DNA of 64,000 nt from Candolleomyces eurysporus (GCA_027579435.1 JANBPK010000827.1:1-64000), one strand, 5' to 3'. Shown: positions 10,698 to 24,194, counted from the stretch's first letter. Notes: generated by a model from the letters alone, not told the origin. A program made the numbers and translations.

Positions 10698-13600
10698 CTA
10701 GGAGCTCGCGTACATCTCGTCCGCATCTTGCATTTCCACATCGCTCTCCTCGTCCGAGTCATCGTCAACTGGAATAGCATTCTGCTGGTCAGAGATCCAC
10801 TTCCCCACTAGCGANATCCGAAGCTGCCTTCCTAAAGCTCGCCCAAGCGGATATGGAACTGCATTACCGATTTGGCGGTGCATCTAAAGAGTGATACACA
10901 CACCGTGAGTGCTGGCACCACCGAGAAGGAAGAAATATATTATTCAAACTTACTGTCGTGACCCTGTTCTGCAACGCTTTGAACCAAAACCAGTCAGGAA
11001 ATCCTTGGCCCCTTGCATGTTCACGAGGAGTGACGATTCGGTGGTCCTACCAAGTATTCATTGAACAAAACGGGTTGAGAGATAAAATGNAGGGAAGCGT
11101 ACAATATAATGCAAGACTCGACCTTGCTTAGCAGTAGGTGCAACGTTGGTGACNATAGTGGGGAAGACGTCGTCCTTGTCTAGTCGGCCATATGCGCCTA
11201 TCNGATNCAGTGAATAAACAATGAAAANTTTTGTCAACGAGTACGANNGAATTCTGACCTGACTTATAGTTGTGACGCCCCATGGACGATTCAGGATTGA
11301 TAAGCTGCCACTCTTGATGTCGGGCAGCGAGAGCTACACGGGCGTAAATCNATGAGGTTTGCGACCAGAATCCAAATTTAACGAAATAACGAACATCGAT
11401 AATCGGCCCCGCGCCCTAGNTCAATCTTCGTTACCCTACGTTCATGAGCATAGAACCAGGACACAACGAAAGGTGAAATGACACTTACCTTGTGACAACG
11501 TTGGGTTTGAAAACTTTNGTGAACTGCTGAAGGTCTCGTGTCTCCTTCGTCCTAGCCTCCGCTTGGAATCTCGTCCTCGCCTTATGCCTGTACGGAGGNG
11601 CACCAGTAGGCCCACAGCTAGGCTTGCTCTTCGCGCACTCGAAGAAGGGAACCATTTTGCCATCGACATATCGAGGGGCGATAGGCAGCGCGCGCCGCCG
11701 TGTTTGAGGTGGTTTCCTACCAAAAGTTGTTCCACTAAGCNGGTGNAGNNTAGAAGGGATTCAACGTACCAATCAAACGCCGGTAAATCGTCAATTGCAT
11801 CTTCGATTGTGACCGTCTTATGCAGNGCCGTTCCTGGGGTAACGCGGATAGGTTTCACGGGTTCCTTCCCGAGATAGTAGGGAAGCTTAATTTCCAGCGA
11901 CGGTCCCTCATAGGCATGCGACGGTTGAGGGAGGTCNGGGAGAGGGTACCCNCTGAGNGCCCCAATTAAGAAAAACCGTACCCGTCTTTGCGGTGTCCCA
12001 TAATGCGCTGCATTTAGCAGTGCGAACCGGACTTGGTACCTGCACAAAATGGCGTATTAGTTGAGCACGNTGAGACGATTCGAGAGCACATAATNAACGC
12101 ACCCCATATCCAGCATCGCCCGGACCAGGAGCTTCAGGCCACCCATTTCAATTCCACCTTCAATGCGATGCTCACTNGCCTGGGTTGCNTTGAGNCGATA
12201 CGAAAGGAAACCCTGAACGTTTTCAAGGAAGACATAGTACGGCCGGATAGTATCGATCCACGAAAGNGCGTTCAGTACGAGGTTGCTCTTGATGTCGTTT
12301 GTCCTCTTCCAGATGTTCAAACTGGAATGCGATTGNCTGTCATTGGAANGTAATTAGTTGGGGAGGCATGAACTCNANCAGAACGACATACCAAGGAAAT
12401 CCNGCAGTGATGACTTTGATCTCACCCTTCTTCGGCGGAAGAGGAACACTGATGTCCTCNTTATAGAGCTGGTACGGTCGTCGCACAGAGTGGCCCTCCC
12501 AGCTCTTGACAGTGTACTGCAGCATCGTGTTCGCACACTGATTGTATACGGTCACATCAGGNAAATTGTGCCTGAATAAAGGAAACCTTTGAGTATCTGG
12601 GATCCAGACAGAGGCAGATACACACTGAATAGTATGCGCAGCGCTTGGGGCGACCTCNATAGCATGGGTCACCTTNATCGCTCCACAAGCTTGCGCAATC
12701 GAATCGCTAAATGCGCAAACTCCTCCAAAGATGTCCATCGCCTTCAATGGTTTCCGTTGGTGATTGTTAACGAACTTCTTCGACATCTTGACCTCCTCAC
12801 ATCTCTCGTTGCAGCATATCGTGCATATAGCGTGTTCCTTCCAATAAATCTTGACTTTCTGATTCCAGCTCGTAGGTCGAGATGTTGGAAAGCGATATTT
12901 GACGAAGAAATGATCTTGGGAGAAGTCAAGCCATTCCTGGAGCGTTGGATTTTTGGTGAGAGTTTCTTTGCATGGTGCGAAGACGACCCCCAGCAGATTC
13001 TCGATCTTCACTTTCACAANCTCGTCGGTCATGAAAAGATGTCGCTTTCAAGATAACATGAAGATGTCAATATATTANCCAGGTTATAGAAGGAGAAATG
13101 CACGAACCTCGTCACGCAACACATCTGCTGGGAGGATATCTTTCAAATCAGTGATACGCCCGACCTTCTTGCAGGTTACATATCCCACCTCCTCATTCCG
13201 TCCAACATGGAATTGCATCCCNGTTATAAACCCAATGTTTGCTTCCTTACGGCCATCGGAATAATACGCGACGAAATCCTCGTAATGGTACTTGTGGCCG
13301 CCATGTGTGAAGCCGTTTTCAGTCCCATTTGCATCGTTCGTGTTCATGCAGATTTTCTCCTGCTTCTGCTGCTCACGAAGAGCGCAGACGGGGCAGTTAT
13401 CCGGGGGTGGAATTTCTTTAACAAATGCATCGTCAGGAAGGTCGACGAATGATCCATCNCCGTGGTTNTAAAGTGAGCTGTTTNNNTNNTGGCNATTAGC
13501 AAAAACAACAGTGATGCATGAAAGGGCTTACTTGCAGATGAAGTCGTGGACACCGACGGTTTTCCACTGGTCCACCGGNACCTTCCAGTGNACGTCGACC

Positions 13601-15565
13601 TTTCCGAGAATAGTTTGAAGGTCGATGTCACCGCAAAGGTTGCTAAGGTAAAGGTGCTGGTCNTGGGCTAGTTCCTGAAGGAGGCCGATACCATGTTCAA
13701 ACCATTGTACATGGGCGTCGAACGTATCATGCGAGATCCAGTGGATCTTTGCAAACCTTCACACTTTTAGTATCGCACNTAAAAAAAAAGGCCACGGGAG
13801 ACCCACCAGAAGAAGTCATGCAATTTGGCATCCAAAGGAATTGCCTTGAGATCGACATCATACAAATCTTTCGATTTCCAGAAATCAAGTCTAAAGTTGT
13901 TCGGAACGACAACGACATCCCCAACCTAGAGAAACGTGGACATGAGCTGCGCATTCNAGCTTTGNATCGGGGTTGACAACTTACTTTGTACATCTCCCCC
14001 TCTACCCGTACNCGGTTAATNAACCGCGAACCCCTCTGNATCCTATCCTCCTTCTCCCAATGTATATTCTTCTTCTTTTTCTTCCCTTTATGCACCAATT
14101 CACANATCCTGTNTCTTCGCTCCTTCTCATTCCTGTCGAGTTCCGCTTTACTTGGCTGCGGAGGCCGCGGTCCAACGACTCTCANCTTCTCCTCGACATA
14201 NCCCTCGGCCAGCTTTGCGATAAGAGGTGTAACCTGCGTAGCGTTTTGGTTCGCTTCTTTCAACGCGGCGTCATCGGGATTCCCACTATGNCTCGTCGCA
14301 GGTTTCTGCCGCACGGANGGGGGGAGCCCGACGCCGGTCTTCGAATGTCTTGAAGGCCCCTGAGTTCTTCAGTATGGCCTGGATGAGGGGCGTAGAGACG
14401 ATGTCCCCTGAATCCTCCACGGTTTGGAGNGCTTGCAGTATTTGGGGTACCTTTAGAGTTCGTTAAGCACTCTGATGATCGATAGCATAACCTGATGGTT
14501 GAAGGTATGGGTTACTCACCGAGTCCCACAAATCCTGCTCGACGTATGGCGGGCGGTTCAGGAACGGGTATCTGGANTTCTTGAACTTGTCAAGGAAGTT
14601 CTCCAAGCTTTCTCTTCGATGNTGCTTAGCGTTTGCGATGACGACCTGNGCCACAGACTCTGGGAAGATGAAATGGGCATGCACAGGCTCGTATTCCTTG
14701 GACGGATACTCAAGCTTGTACCACGCCCAGTTGGTTTGGACATATAAAGGGCTGATAATGGCACGAACGTAAATATAAGCACCATCGAAGCATGAGAGAC
14801 AGTAGGAATGAATACGCACTCGATGAAATTGGTATAATCAAGACTCAANGTCATCACCGCACTCAACTCCAACAACAACGGCTCGTCTTCGTCTCCATCT
14901 CGATCTAGCTCGTCCTCCTGCCCTTCGTCCTCCTCATTCTTCTCTTCGTCATACAGAGGTCTCGCGTAGCCGACGAGAACCACATCCCGTCCAACGCGGT
15001 CATTAGTTTCCACCACATCNAAAGCAACCATCTCGTTATTGTGGTTCCTATCGTACGCGGTGAAATTGGTGAGAACCCGGACGGGTTTCTTGTCCGATGT
15101 TACTGCCGGTGTAGCAGAANCACTACGTCTNCTCCGGCTTCGACCATCNTCAGAGTCTGCATCCTCGTAGGGCTCCTCTCCTGCGAGAGACAGTTCATCG
15201 GTTTCGAGTGTAACGCGGCCNTTGTGACTTGCCGGATTATAGTAGGTTACTGTTACAGCCCAATGACAAAGCATAGTCAGATTTGTGCGTCCTCGAAACA
15301 TGGGAGATGGTTTACGCACCTGGAGGTTGAGGCCGCAGTTTAGGCTATCGAAAAACAACCCAAAGAAGAAGGGGGGACGCGGATACGACCGTTGGTTCAC
15401 CACCGAACTAGCAAAGTAACAGATGCAAGTTGACTATACCTTATACCTTTGAACAGTAGAGCTGGAGCTCGATGAGTCACCATCGTTGCCCGATTTCTTC
15501 TTCTTCGTTTCTTGTGACTCCCCAAACGATACCTCGAAAGCCGTAGGCCGGTTTCGTTTCGACAT
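10698..15565 (-). CDS. DNMT1-type DNA (cytosine-5)-methyltransferase
   Basis: A long intron-rich gene. It starts at an ATG at 15565 giving MSKRNRPTAFEVSFGES and a Lys-rich nuclear-type segment. A replication-foci (RFTS) domain follows (~15250-14500), with VLTNFTAYDRNHNNEM, VGRDVVLVGYARPL and the second half SPLYVQTNWAWYKLEYPS. Two BAH-like regions come next (~13990-13560 and ~13400-13030). The catalytic domain starts near 12750 with motif I AMDIFGGVCAFS, then motif IV Pro-Cys-Gln rebuilt across an intron (~12400/12335), motif VI FLENVQGF, motif VIII YGTPQRRVRFFLIG near 12000 and motif X HRQIGNAVPYPLGRALG near 10870. The C-terminus is acidic. This is the maintenance-type architecture (RFTS-BAH-BAH-MTase) used to copy CpG methylation. 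Motif I departs from the usual FxGxG: the second glycine is Cys. The Cys codon of motif IV contains one N, so its third base is inferred. Confidence 0.9.
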
Positions 15566-16110
15566 GGCTCGTTGAAGGAATCCCTACTGATAGGGATGTT
15601 TCTGGGAGTCNCCTTAGACGCGATCCCGATAGCAAGCAAAAAGAATAGACTAGTGCAATTCGCGAGATGATATAGACGCGTTTTGACCTGAGGGTCTCGT
15701 CACTGGCAGTGACCGCGACGATGTCGAGGGCAAAAGGGGATCGGACGTGAGCGGGCACCAGAAGCGGCTTAGGCCGGCGCTTAGTGGTCCGAAAGGTCAT
15801 CGTCGGCCCGACCGTCTGTTCCCTGCCCGCCCTCCTCTAGGGATCAAGCCTAGCTCAACTCTAGCTGGCAAGAGCCGCCATTCCAACGAAATTGCTCCGA
15901 GGAACAAGGAACTAAATCGACAAATGTGACACTGAATTCGGAGGTATACAGTAAAATCTATTATCTTTCTATTGAATGAAAATAGTATAATGCGACCACC
16001 ACATCTTTCATCCGCCAGGCATCCCAGGGCGGTGTCGATTGAATTGAATTCTTTCTATGGGTTTCGTCGAAGGCACTAATTCAACGTGGAACTGACGTCG
16101 AAGATGTCCA

Positions 16111-17866
16111 TTAGAACTTGTAAACCTAAATAGCAAATGACGAAGGTCCATCAGTATACACGACGTCATAGTCAATAGATAACAAAAAAGTGAGCGAAGC
16201 GTAGCGTATTGCCTCTGCCATCAGAAACACTGGAACCGCAAGTGATTCGCGTATCGCACGTTAGGTTTCGGCCATTGCGGGGCACATGTGCGATCATTTG
16301 TGGAGACGACGCACGCAACAGACGGCATGAAGATCCTCCCATTCAACGGAATGGAATGGAAACAAGGTTGAGAGTAGGTAGAGTGGAGATGGGGAACGAA
16401 GGAACAGAAAGTTGAATAAATGGAAGAGAACCGAAACCCACCTGGTCTTCTGTATACCCGAGCTCCTTGAGGACACCGCCAAGTTCACCCTGCTTCATGC
16501 CAGCCTTCTTACCAGCTAGGGCTGCAACCTGGCCAGGAGGGCCTAAGAATTATATGTAAGACACTTGGGATAAAAACTAGCAGAAGAGGAATAACCCACC
16601 GCAAACGAAGACTTTAACCTTCTCATTCAAAGTGGCGGGCTTGACGTGCTGCTTAATTAGATCTGCGGAAATATATCCGGTGGGACCTAAATATTCGCAA
16701 TTCCATGTTAGAATTCCGCCATCATGAGAAGACAGCCAAAGAATCGGGAAAAATAGGAAGGGAAACCAAAGTAGACCAACGAACCTGTCCACCCTTCACT
16801 AGGCTTGTCCAAAATGTACACAACGTCAAAGGTATTGGGATATTTCTTCTTCAAACCATCGAGCTCTTCCTTGAGCAGGATATCCTTCTCGGTGACATTA
16901 GCAAAGAGAAGCTTGAACTTGGTCTTGTTAGACTTGTCCGCGAGGGCATGGGTGACGATTTGGTATAGAGGTGTACTACCAGAGAGCGGTGTAAGCATCG
17001 TCGACGATGGGGACAAGGGGATTCGGAGGAACTTACATCCCGCTTCCGCCTCCGATCAGAGCAACTTCCTCGAACTCATTGGCTATGCGTCGGAAGCGCA
17101 GAAATTAATACGTATACGTATACATAAGAGATGGAGCACGCTAAAAAGGATCGTCGCTCACCCTTGTAAGGGAATTTGGAGATGGGGCCCTTGAGGGAAA
17201 GTGTTTCGCCTTCCTAAAAGTTGGCGGACAGCGTTAGCACACAGCCCGGTCGGTCGTTGAGGGGACTGGAAAGAAGGCTCACCTTCAATTCGTGGATGTG
17301 TTTGGAGGCCTTTCCTTCATCATACTTCTTGACAAGCAAAACCAGTTCACCCTTGTGGTCCGGGCCAGAAATGGGGGTGTACGGGCGAATGATGGGTTTG
17401 CCCTTTGCATCCTTCAGCGCCTCTGGGTCGGAGGACTTGACAATCAGACAAGAAGCAACAGGAATCAAAGAAGCCTCATTGTTGGGAAGCTCAAAGACGA
17501 ACCTAAATATAAAACATAAGAATGTTTCCGAGTCTGCACGACACCGGTGTAGAAATACTCACTCTGAGGTGTTGTGGTTGTAGGGACGAATTTTCTTGAG
17601 CTTAAAGTCCTTCCACTGCTCAGGGTCCAAGGGGCTTTTCTCCTGCTTGGGGGAAGCAGTGCGCTCAAGGTAAGCATAACCTCCTGCAGCCAGGACACCA
17701 AATCCCAGCAACCACGGAGCGATGCCTGCCTTCTTGGGGGCAGCGGGGGCAGTTGAGTACCTCCGGCAAGCCTGGTAGGCCTGAAATGCCGTTAGCGAGT
17801 GACTCCGTATGAGAAGTTTTGACATACGAGCGGACGGGACGAAGCAGCGAGTCTGAGGAATGACAT
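16111..17866 (-). CDS. MCR1: NADH-cytochrome b5 reductase, mitochondrial type
   Basis: The protein reads from ATG at 17866 as MSFLRLAASSRPL, then a short intron (GTATGT donor, CTAAC branch site) and AYQACRRYSTAPAAPKK, a basic serine/alanine presequence typical of mitochondrial import. A single membrane helix around APWLLGFGVLAAGGYAYL anchors it. The FAD domain shows RPYTPIS (flavin-binding RxYTxxS), and the NADH domain shows GGGSGITPLYQ, LFANVTEKDILL and VFVCGPPGQVAALAG. The C-terminus is rebuilt over a ~300-nt intron: the exon ending in YTEDQ joins a 15-base last exon giving VYKF and stop, close to the usual QVFKF ending. The enzyme passes electrons from NADH to cytochrome b5 and, in yeast, is found at the outer membrane and intermembrane space. 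About seven exons. Confidence 0.93.
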
Positions 17867-18323
17867 GGATGACTTCAGGAAGAAAGATTCGGTAAAGGGT
17901 CCGTGATCACCCTCTTTCCGCGGCACAGCGTGACCAATTGACGGTTGACCATCCATTGCGTCATAGCCTAGTGACGGCCAAAAACCTCGAAAATTGTTGT
18001 AAAATTCCACAGACAATTAGCAGGGCTGTCTGGACGACGAAGGCGGGGCATATGAAAGAGTAAAATAACAGCTTTCCAAGGACACCACACAAGGCCAGGT
18101 AAACAGGAGATCAGGAGGAGCAGAGATAAAAGTGATGGTATGGCTGTTTGGAGAGATAAAAACGGAAATACGCCGTGCCAAAGCTTGAAAAGCAGTTCTG
18201 TTTCGACCAACCCATATTCCCCATCTACCCCAGCCTTTTGGGCGTCCCGGACCTCCTCCAGTCCCATCCCGAATTGCATCCACGACCAACTCCCCTTCCC
18301 CCTCCTAGTCCCCTCTCCCCGTC
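17867..18323. promoter_or_regulatory. Shared divergent promoter region of MCR1 and HOG1
   Basis: These 457 bases separate the start codons of two outward-facing genes, so they must hold both promoters and both 5' leaders. The HOG1 side, 18270-18320, is pyrimidine-rich (runs of CCCCTTCCCCC type) directly before the ATG, a common feature of fungal core promoters. No TATA-like box at a convincing position and no known operator was identified. Confidence 0.5.
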
Positions 18324-20197
<1,874 letters not shown>

Positions 20198-20805
20198 GCG
20201 GCGTTCTATAACTATTGCTCAGGCTCTCTCTTATTTCACCTTCTTTGGCTGGATCTAACTCAATATTTTCCTTCTCCCTTATCGACCGACGAGAGCTTAA
20301 ACGAATCCCTGCAAAGTAGTTATCGCGTATACACCCTCTTGTATTGTTAATATGCTGTTTGTTGGCCATTGATTACCTTGGACATTGTGACCTTCTCCTA
20401 GTATATATCACCTCCGATTTACACAGGCTGTTCTTAGTGTTTCTCTCTTTCTCTTCTTCAGCTTCCCCTGCATGGCTTGAAGCCCTCGGCTTTTCGTACT
20501 AGGGTATTCCATTTACTTGTCCGGTTGATTTGTTCAATAATATATACACGACCATTCCTGTCTTCTCTTCCCATAGGCTACAGTAATCACTTAAAATTGA
20601 AAGAAAGCGTCGCTGCGTTGGAATTTCAAATCGCCGTTTTCGCCTCCAGTTCGGCGAAGCTGGGATGCATGAGATCTGACATGGAACAGCACATTGTGCT
20701 CAATCAGCAATCATCATGAACGCCTCGTGTTCGACACGAAGGTGATTTCGCATAGGTCGTTTGGTCACAGCGCTACTAATACAAGCTTCGCTAGATACGT
20801 TCATC
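20198..20805. other. Intergenic region after HOG1
   Basis: This holds the HOG1 3' untranslated region and presumably the promoter of the small gene that follows. It is rich in CT tracts (for example 20440-20465) with several ATATAT-like stretches around 20400 and 20540. No coding signal or repeat was recognised. Confidence 0.4.
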
Positions 20806-21483
20806 ATGGCTCCACCCTGTTCATCGATAACGATGTCTCCCATGTCATTACCACCCGGTGTTGAGGCAGAACCCTGCGCGTCGAGTGTCATTGTTCGTCG
20901 GCGTCCGGATGAGAACGATGATGACAAGAGTTCTCTCGTTGCAGTAAGTAAACGTCAATGTTGGTCATAATCGATGTCAATATCGATTTCATAGTCTAGC
21001 GAATACCCTTCTGAGATCCTGCTCAGCCCGAGTCGAGTATTCCGCTCAGCTCGAGCTATGGACCACGAAGGTCGTCATACGCCTCCTCCTGACCTGTTCG
21101 AGTCGGACGCGTACGATGGGGAAGAGCCAGATCGGATGCAATCATCGACTAAGCGATCCGATCCGATTCCCACTGGTAGTCGCCATCGCGCTGCCCAGCG
21201 CCACACTTCGAACCTTTCGGGACTGCCATCATCATCGAAAGGGCGCGGTCATCGACAGAGAACCAAGGAGCCCAAGACGCGTGGTCATCGTACCAGGAAT
21301 CAGGACGATCAAGACATGAAGTTGGATAGGAAGATCCAAGAACTCCGGCGATTCCTCGTAGAAGCAGATGAGACGCGGTCAGCAGAAAGCCGTGCGCTCA
21401 TGCAGGAGCTGGCAAACGCGAAGGAACAACTGGAGGAGACCAAACACCTTGCTCACTGGAGAGGTCCTACAACTGCTATCTAG
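20806..21483 (+). CDS. Small coiled-coil protein, unrecognised; founder copy of the 0.9-kb array
   Basis: Exon 1 begins with MAPPCSSITMSPMSLPPG and runs to an intron with a GTAAGT donor near 20944; exon 2 opens after a TAG near 20995 and reads SSEYPSEILLSPSRVF, then MDHEGRHTPPPDLFESDAY. A basic Ser/Arg-rich middle part (STKRSDPIPTGSR, then many Arg/Lys) precedes a likely coiled coil (ELRRFLVEADETRS to MQELANAKEQLEETKHLAHW). The frame stops at TAG 21481-21483. Copy 2 of the repeat has CAG at the same codon, and further coding-like exons (21568-21829 and 21882-21900) lie downstream, so the full-length ancestral protein probably continued past this stop. I know no family for it. It may be a decaying gene. 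Confidence 0.5.
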
Positions 21484-21598
21484 TGGCTGCTAATGGTTAG
21501 CGTCTTCTATCCCTAAAACAAGTTGTATGTTCAGAAGCTAACACCGACCATATACCGCGTTTAGTTGGAAAGAAAGAGACAAACCCTGCTTCTGTGGT

Positions 21599-21682
21599 TA
21601 CCCATACAAGATGGGCTGAATCACTTGTTATTATAGTGGTCACCCGTACAAGACGGGCGGAATCACTTGTTATTATAGTGGT
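21599..21682 (+). repeat. In-frame 42-bp direct duplication
   Basis: Two adjacent 42-bp blocks (21599-21640 and 21641-21682) share the ending AATCACTTGTTATTATAGTG and each encode 14 residues of the pattern T-x-T-R-x-AESLVIIVV. The equivalent positions of units 2 and 3 hold only one block, so this duplication arose in unit 1 after the larger amplification or was lost from the others. It preserves the reading frame. Confidence 0.8.
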
Positions 21683-22064
21683 TCCCTCCGACGGCACGTG
21701 CATGAGGTTACCATTTGGAGGAGTTGGTTTGCCTCTTTCTTTCAGACCCTTTGCTGCCCCTTCAAGACGGCCTCGCATCCAGGACAATAACGGGCAAGAT
21801 CGACGCGATACACCCATCATTTCGTGGTACGTCTCGATATTTTACTTGCCTGCGGTGGACAAGAGTCTCATTTTCCACTAGCTGCGAAGATCCCGAATGA
21901 GAAGACGCGGAGGCCAGCGATGGAGCTTCACATCAAAACATCTTTGTCTGTAGGTACACGTTCTTGGGGCACCTGATTCACGAGTCTAATCTTTTACTAG
22001 GCCAGCTCAAACTGTCCAATGTTCGTTACCCGTGATAAAGTCACTCCGTACAACTTTTGCATCC

Positions 22065-22958
22065 TCGACTAAGCGATTCGATCCGATTCCCACTGGTAGT
22101 CGCCGTCGCGGTGGCCAGCGCCACACTTCGAACCTTTCGGGACCGCCATAGTCGAAAAGGCGTGGTTATGGACAGTCAGGGATCAAGAAGCTCAAGACGC
22201 GTGATCGTAGTACCGGGAATTAGGATGATGATGAAGACATGAAGTTAGATTCGAAGGCCCAAGAAGTCTGCCGATTTCTCGTAAAAGCAGACAAGACGAG
22301 GTCAGCAGAAAGCCGGGCGCTCATGCAGGAGCTGGCAAACGCAAAGGAGCAACTGGAAGACACCAAACGCCTCGCTCACTGGAAAGGTACTTCAACTACT
22401 ATGCAGCGGCTGCTCACGGTGAGCATCTTCTTCTCCTAAATCAAGCTGTATGTCCAGAAGCTAACATCGATCATATACCGCGTTTGGCTGGAAAGGGAAA
22501 GAAAGAGACAAACCCTCCTTCTGTGGTTATCAATACAAATACCTACGGGCAGACCCACTTGTTATTATAGTGGTACCCCCGGACGGTACGCGTATGAAGT
22601 AACTATTTGGAGGAGTTGGTTTGCCTCTTTCTTTCAGGCCCTTTCCTGCCCCTTCAGGACGGCTTCGCATCCAGGACAATAACGGGCAAGATTGACGCGA
22701 TGAACCCATCATTTCGTGGTACGTCTCAATATCTTACTTGCCTGCGGTGAACAAGGGTCTCATTTTACATTAGCTGCGAAGATCCCGAAGGAGAAGACGT
22801 GGAGGCCCAGCGATGGAGCTTCGCATCAAAACATCTTTGTCTGTAGGTACACGTTCTTGGGGCACCTGATTCCGGAGTCTAATCTTTTACTAGACCAGCT
22901 TAGAATGTCCAATGTTCGTTCCCCGCGATCAAAGTCACTCCGTACAACTTTTGCATCT
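22065..22958 (+). pseudogene. Second partial copy of the small coiled-coil gene
   Basis: It lacks the first exon and the PPPDLFESDAY part, starting at the STKR junction. It keeps the coiled-coil frame (MQELANAKEQLEDTKRLAHW) and, unlike units 1 and 3, reads through the position of the stop as CAG up to a GTGAGC donor near 22421. The acceptor after the CTAAC branch site, CGCGTTTAG in unit 1, is CGCGTTTGG here, so the ancestral acceptor is lost. Frame breaks also occur in the basic part, where the SQGSRSS reading replaces the unit-1 frame. It is probably not translated as the ancestral protein. Confidence 0.6.
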
Positions 22959-23848
22959 TCGACTAAGCGATCCGATCCGATTCCCACTGGTAGTCGCCGT
23001 CACGGTGGCCAGTGCCACACTTCGAACCTTTCGGGACCGCCATCTTCGAAAAGGCGTGTTCATCGACAGTCAGGGACCAAGGAGCTCAAGACGCGTGGTC
23101 ATAGTACCGGGAATTAGGATGATGTTGAAGACATGAAGTTAGATTGGAAGCCCAAGAAATCCGCCGACTCCTCGTAAAAGCAGACAAGACGAGGTCAACA
23201 GAAAGCCGTGCGCTCGTGCAGGAGCTGGCAAACGCGAAGGAGCAACTCGAAGACACCAAACACCTCGCTCACCGGAAGGGTACTACAACTACTATCTAGC
23301 GGCTGCTCACGGTGAGCGTCTTCTACCCCTAGATCAGGCTGTGTGTCCAGAAGCTAACTTCGATAGTATACCGCGTTTCGTTAGAAAGAAAGAGACAAAC
23401 CCTCGTTCTGTGGTGAGGGCATACAAGTACCGACGTGCGGAACGACTCGTTATCACAGTTGTCCCGCCCGACGGTATTGGTATGAGCTCACTATTTGGAG
23501 GAGTTGGTTTGCCTCTTTCTTTCAGGCCCTTTCCTGCCCCTTCCAGACGGCCTCGCATCCAGGAAAACAACGGGCAAGATCGACGCGATACACCCATCAT
23601 TTCGTGGTACGTCTCGATGTTCTATTTGCCTCTGGTGAACAAGGGTCTCATTTTCCATTAGGTGCGAAGATCCCGAAGGAGAAGACGAGGAGGCCCAGCG
23701 ATGGAACTTCACATCAAAACATCTTTGTCTGTAGGTACACGTTCTTCGGGCACCTGATTCTCGAGTTTAATCTTTTACTAGATCAGCTTAAACTGTCCGA
23801 TGTTCATTACCCGCGGTCAAGTCACTCCGTACAGCTTTTGCATCCTCC
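22959..23848 (+). pseudogene. Third partial copy of the small coiled-coil gene
   Basis: It again begins at the STKR junction and lacks the 5' exon. The basic part reads STKRSDPIPTGSRRHGG and stops at GN, and the coiled-coil segment is shifted and carries the same TAG after TTTTI as unit 1. The acceptor found in unit 1 is changed to CGCGTTTCG. The downstream exon (23341-23600) stays open and the last exon reads CEDPEGEDEEAQRWNF to a natural-looking stop after HLCL. This suggests the ancestral C-terminus, which unit 1 truncates with TGA at 21898. Confidence 0.6.
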
Positions 23849-23880
23849 TCGACTAAGCGATTCGATCCGATTCCCACTGA

Positions 23881-24098
23881 GGCCATCTAGAGGATTGGTT
23901 ATATATTCTTTCTTCTTCTCATGTCGGCCAGCCGGTAGCTTTTTTCCCACTGGGTTTTGACGCACCCGTGCTGAGCATTGTAGTCAGTAGGGTGTACGTT
24001 TTGCCTTTTTTTTTCCCTTTCTCTTTCCCAGTTGATTTGNTTTTTTTGTTTCGAGGGAGGAGTAGTGTAACGACGTTACACAATATATACATGTCCGA
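23881..24098. other. Unique insert interrupting the fourth array unit, with palindrome
   Basis: Similarity to the array stops at 23880 and resumes near 24099 with the conserved TCTTTGTCTGTAGGTACACG segment. The ~218 intervening bases have no counterpart in the other units. They contain long T/C tracts (23998-24052) and a perfect 17-bp palindrome at 24065-24081 (GTGTAACG-A-CGTTACAC). No transposon ends or target duplication are clear. It could be a solo-element remnant, or the ancestral sequence which the other units lost. Confidence 0.55.
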
Positions 24099-24194
24099 AA
24101 TCTTTGTCTGTAGGTACACGTTCTTGGGCCACCTTATTCAGAATCTAATCGTTTTACCCAGATTTAGCTAGAGCATACTATACTACTACATGTT

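Larger units (their letters stand above)
21145..23880 (+). repeat. Tandem array of ~0.9-kb units (three full copies plus a stub)
   Basis: The motif TCGACTAAGCGATYCGATCC recurs at 21145, 22065, 22959 and 23849, giving unit lengths of 920, 894 and 890 bp. Each full unit carries, in order, the Arg/Ser-rich and coiled-coil exon of the unrecognised gene, an intron, an exon encoding FGGVGLPLSFRPF and RRPRIQ(D/E)NNGQ, a last exon encoding CEDPE, and a ~120-bp tail. The tail ends with ~50 bp matching, in antisense, codons near the 3' end of the RNA-ligase gene at 24195-26825. The fourth unit breaks off after ~30 bp. Copies differ at several percent of positions, so the array is not very recent, or repeat-directed mutation has acted. 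Confidence 0.88.
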
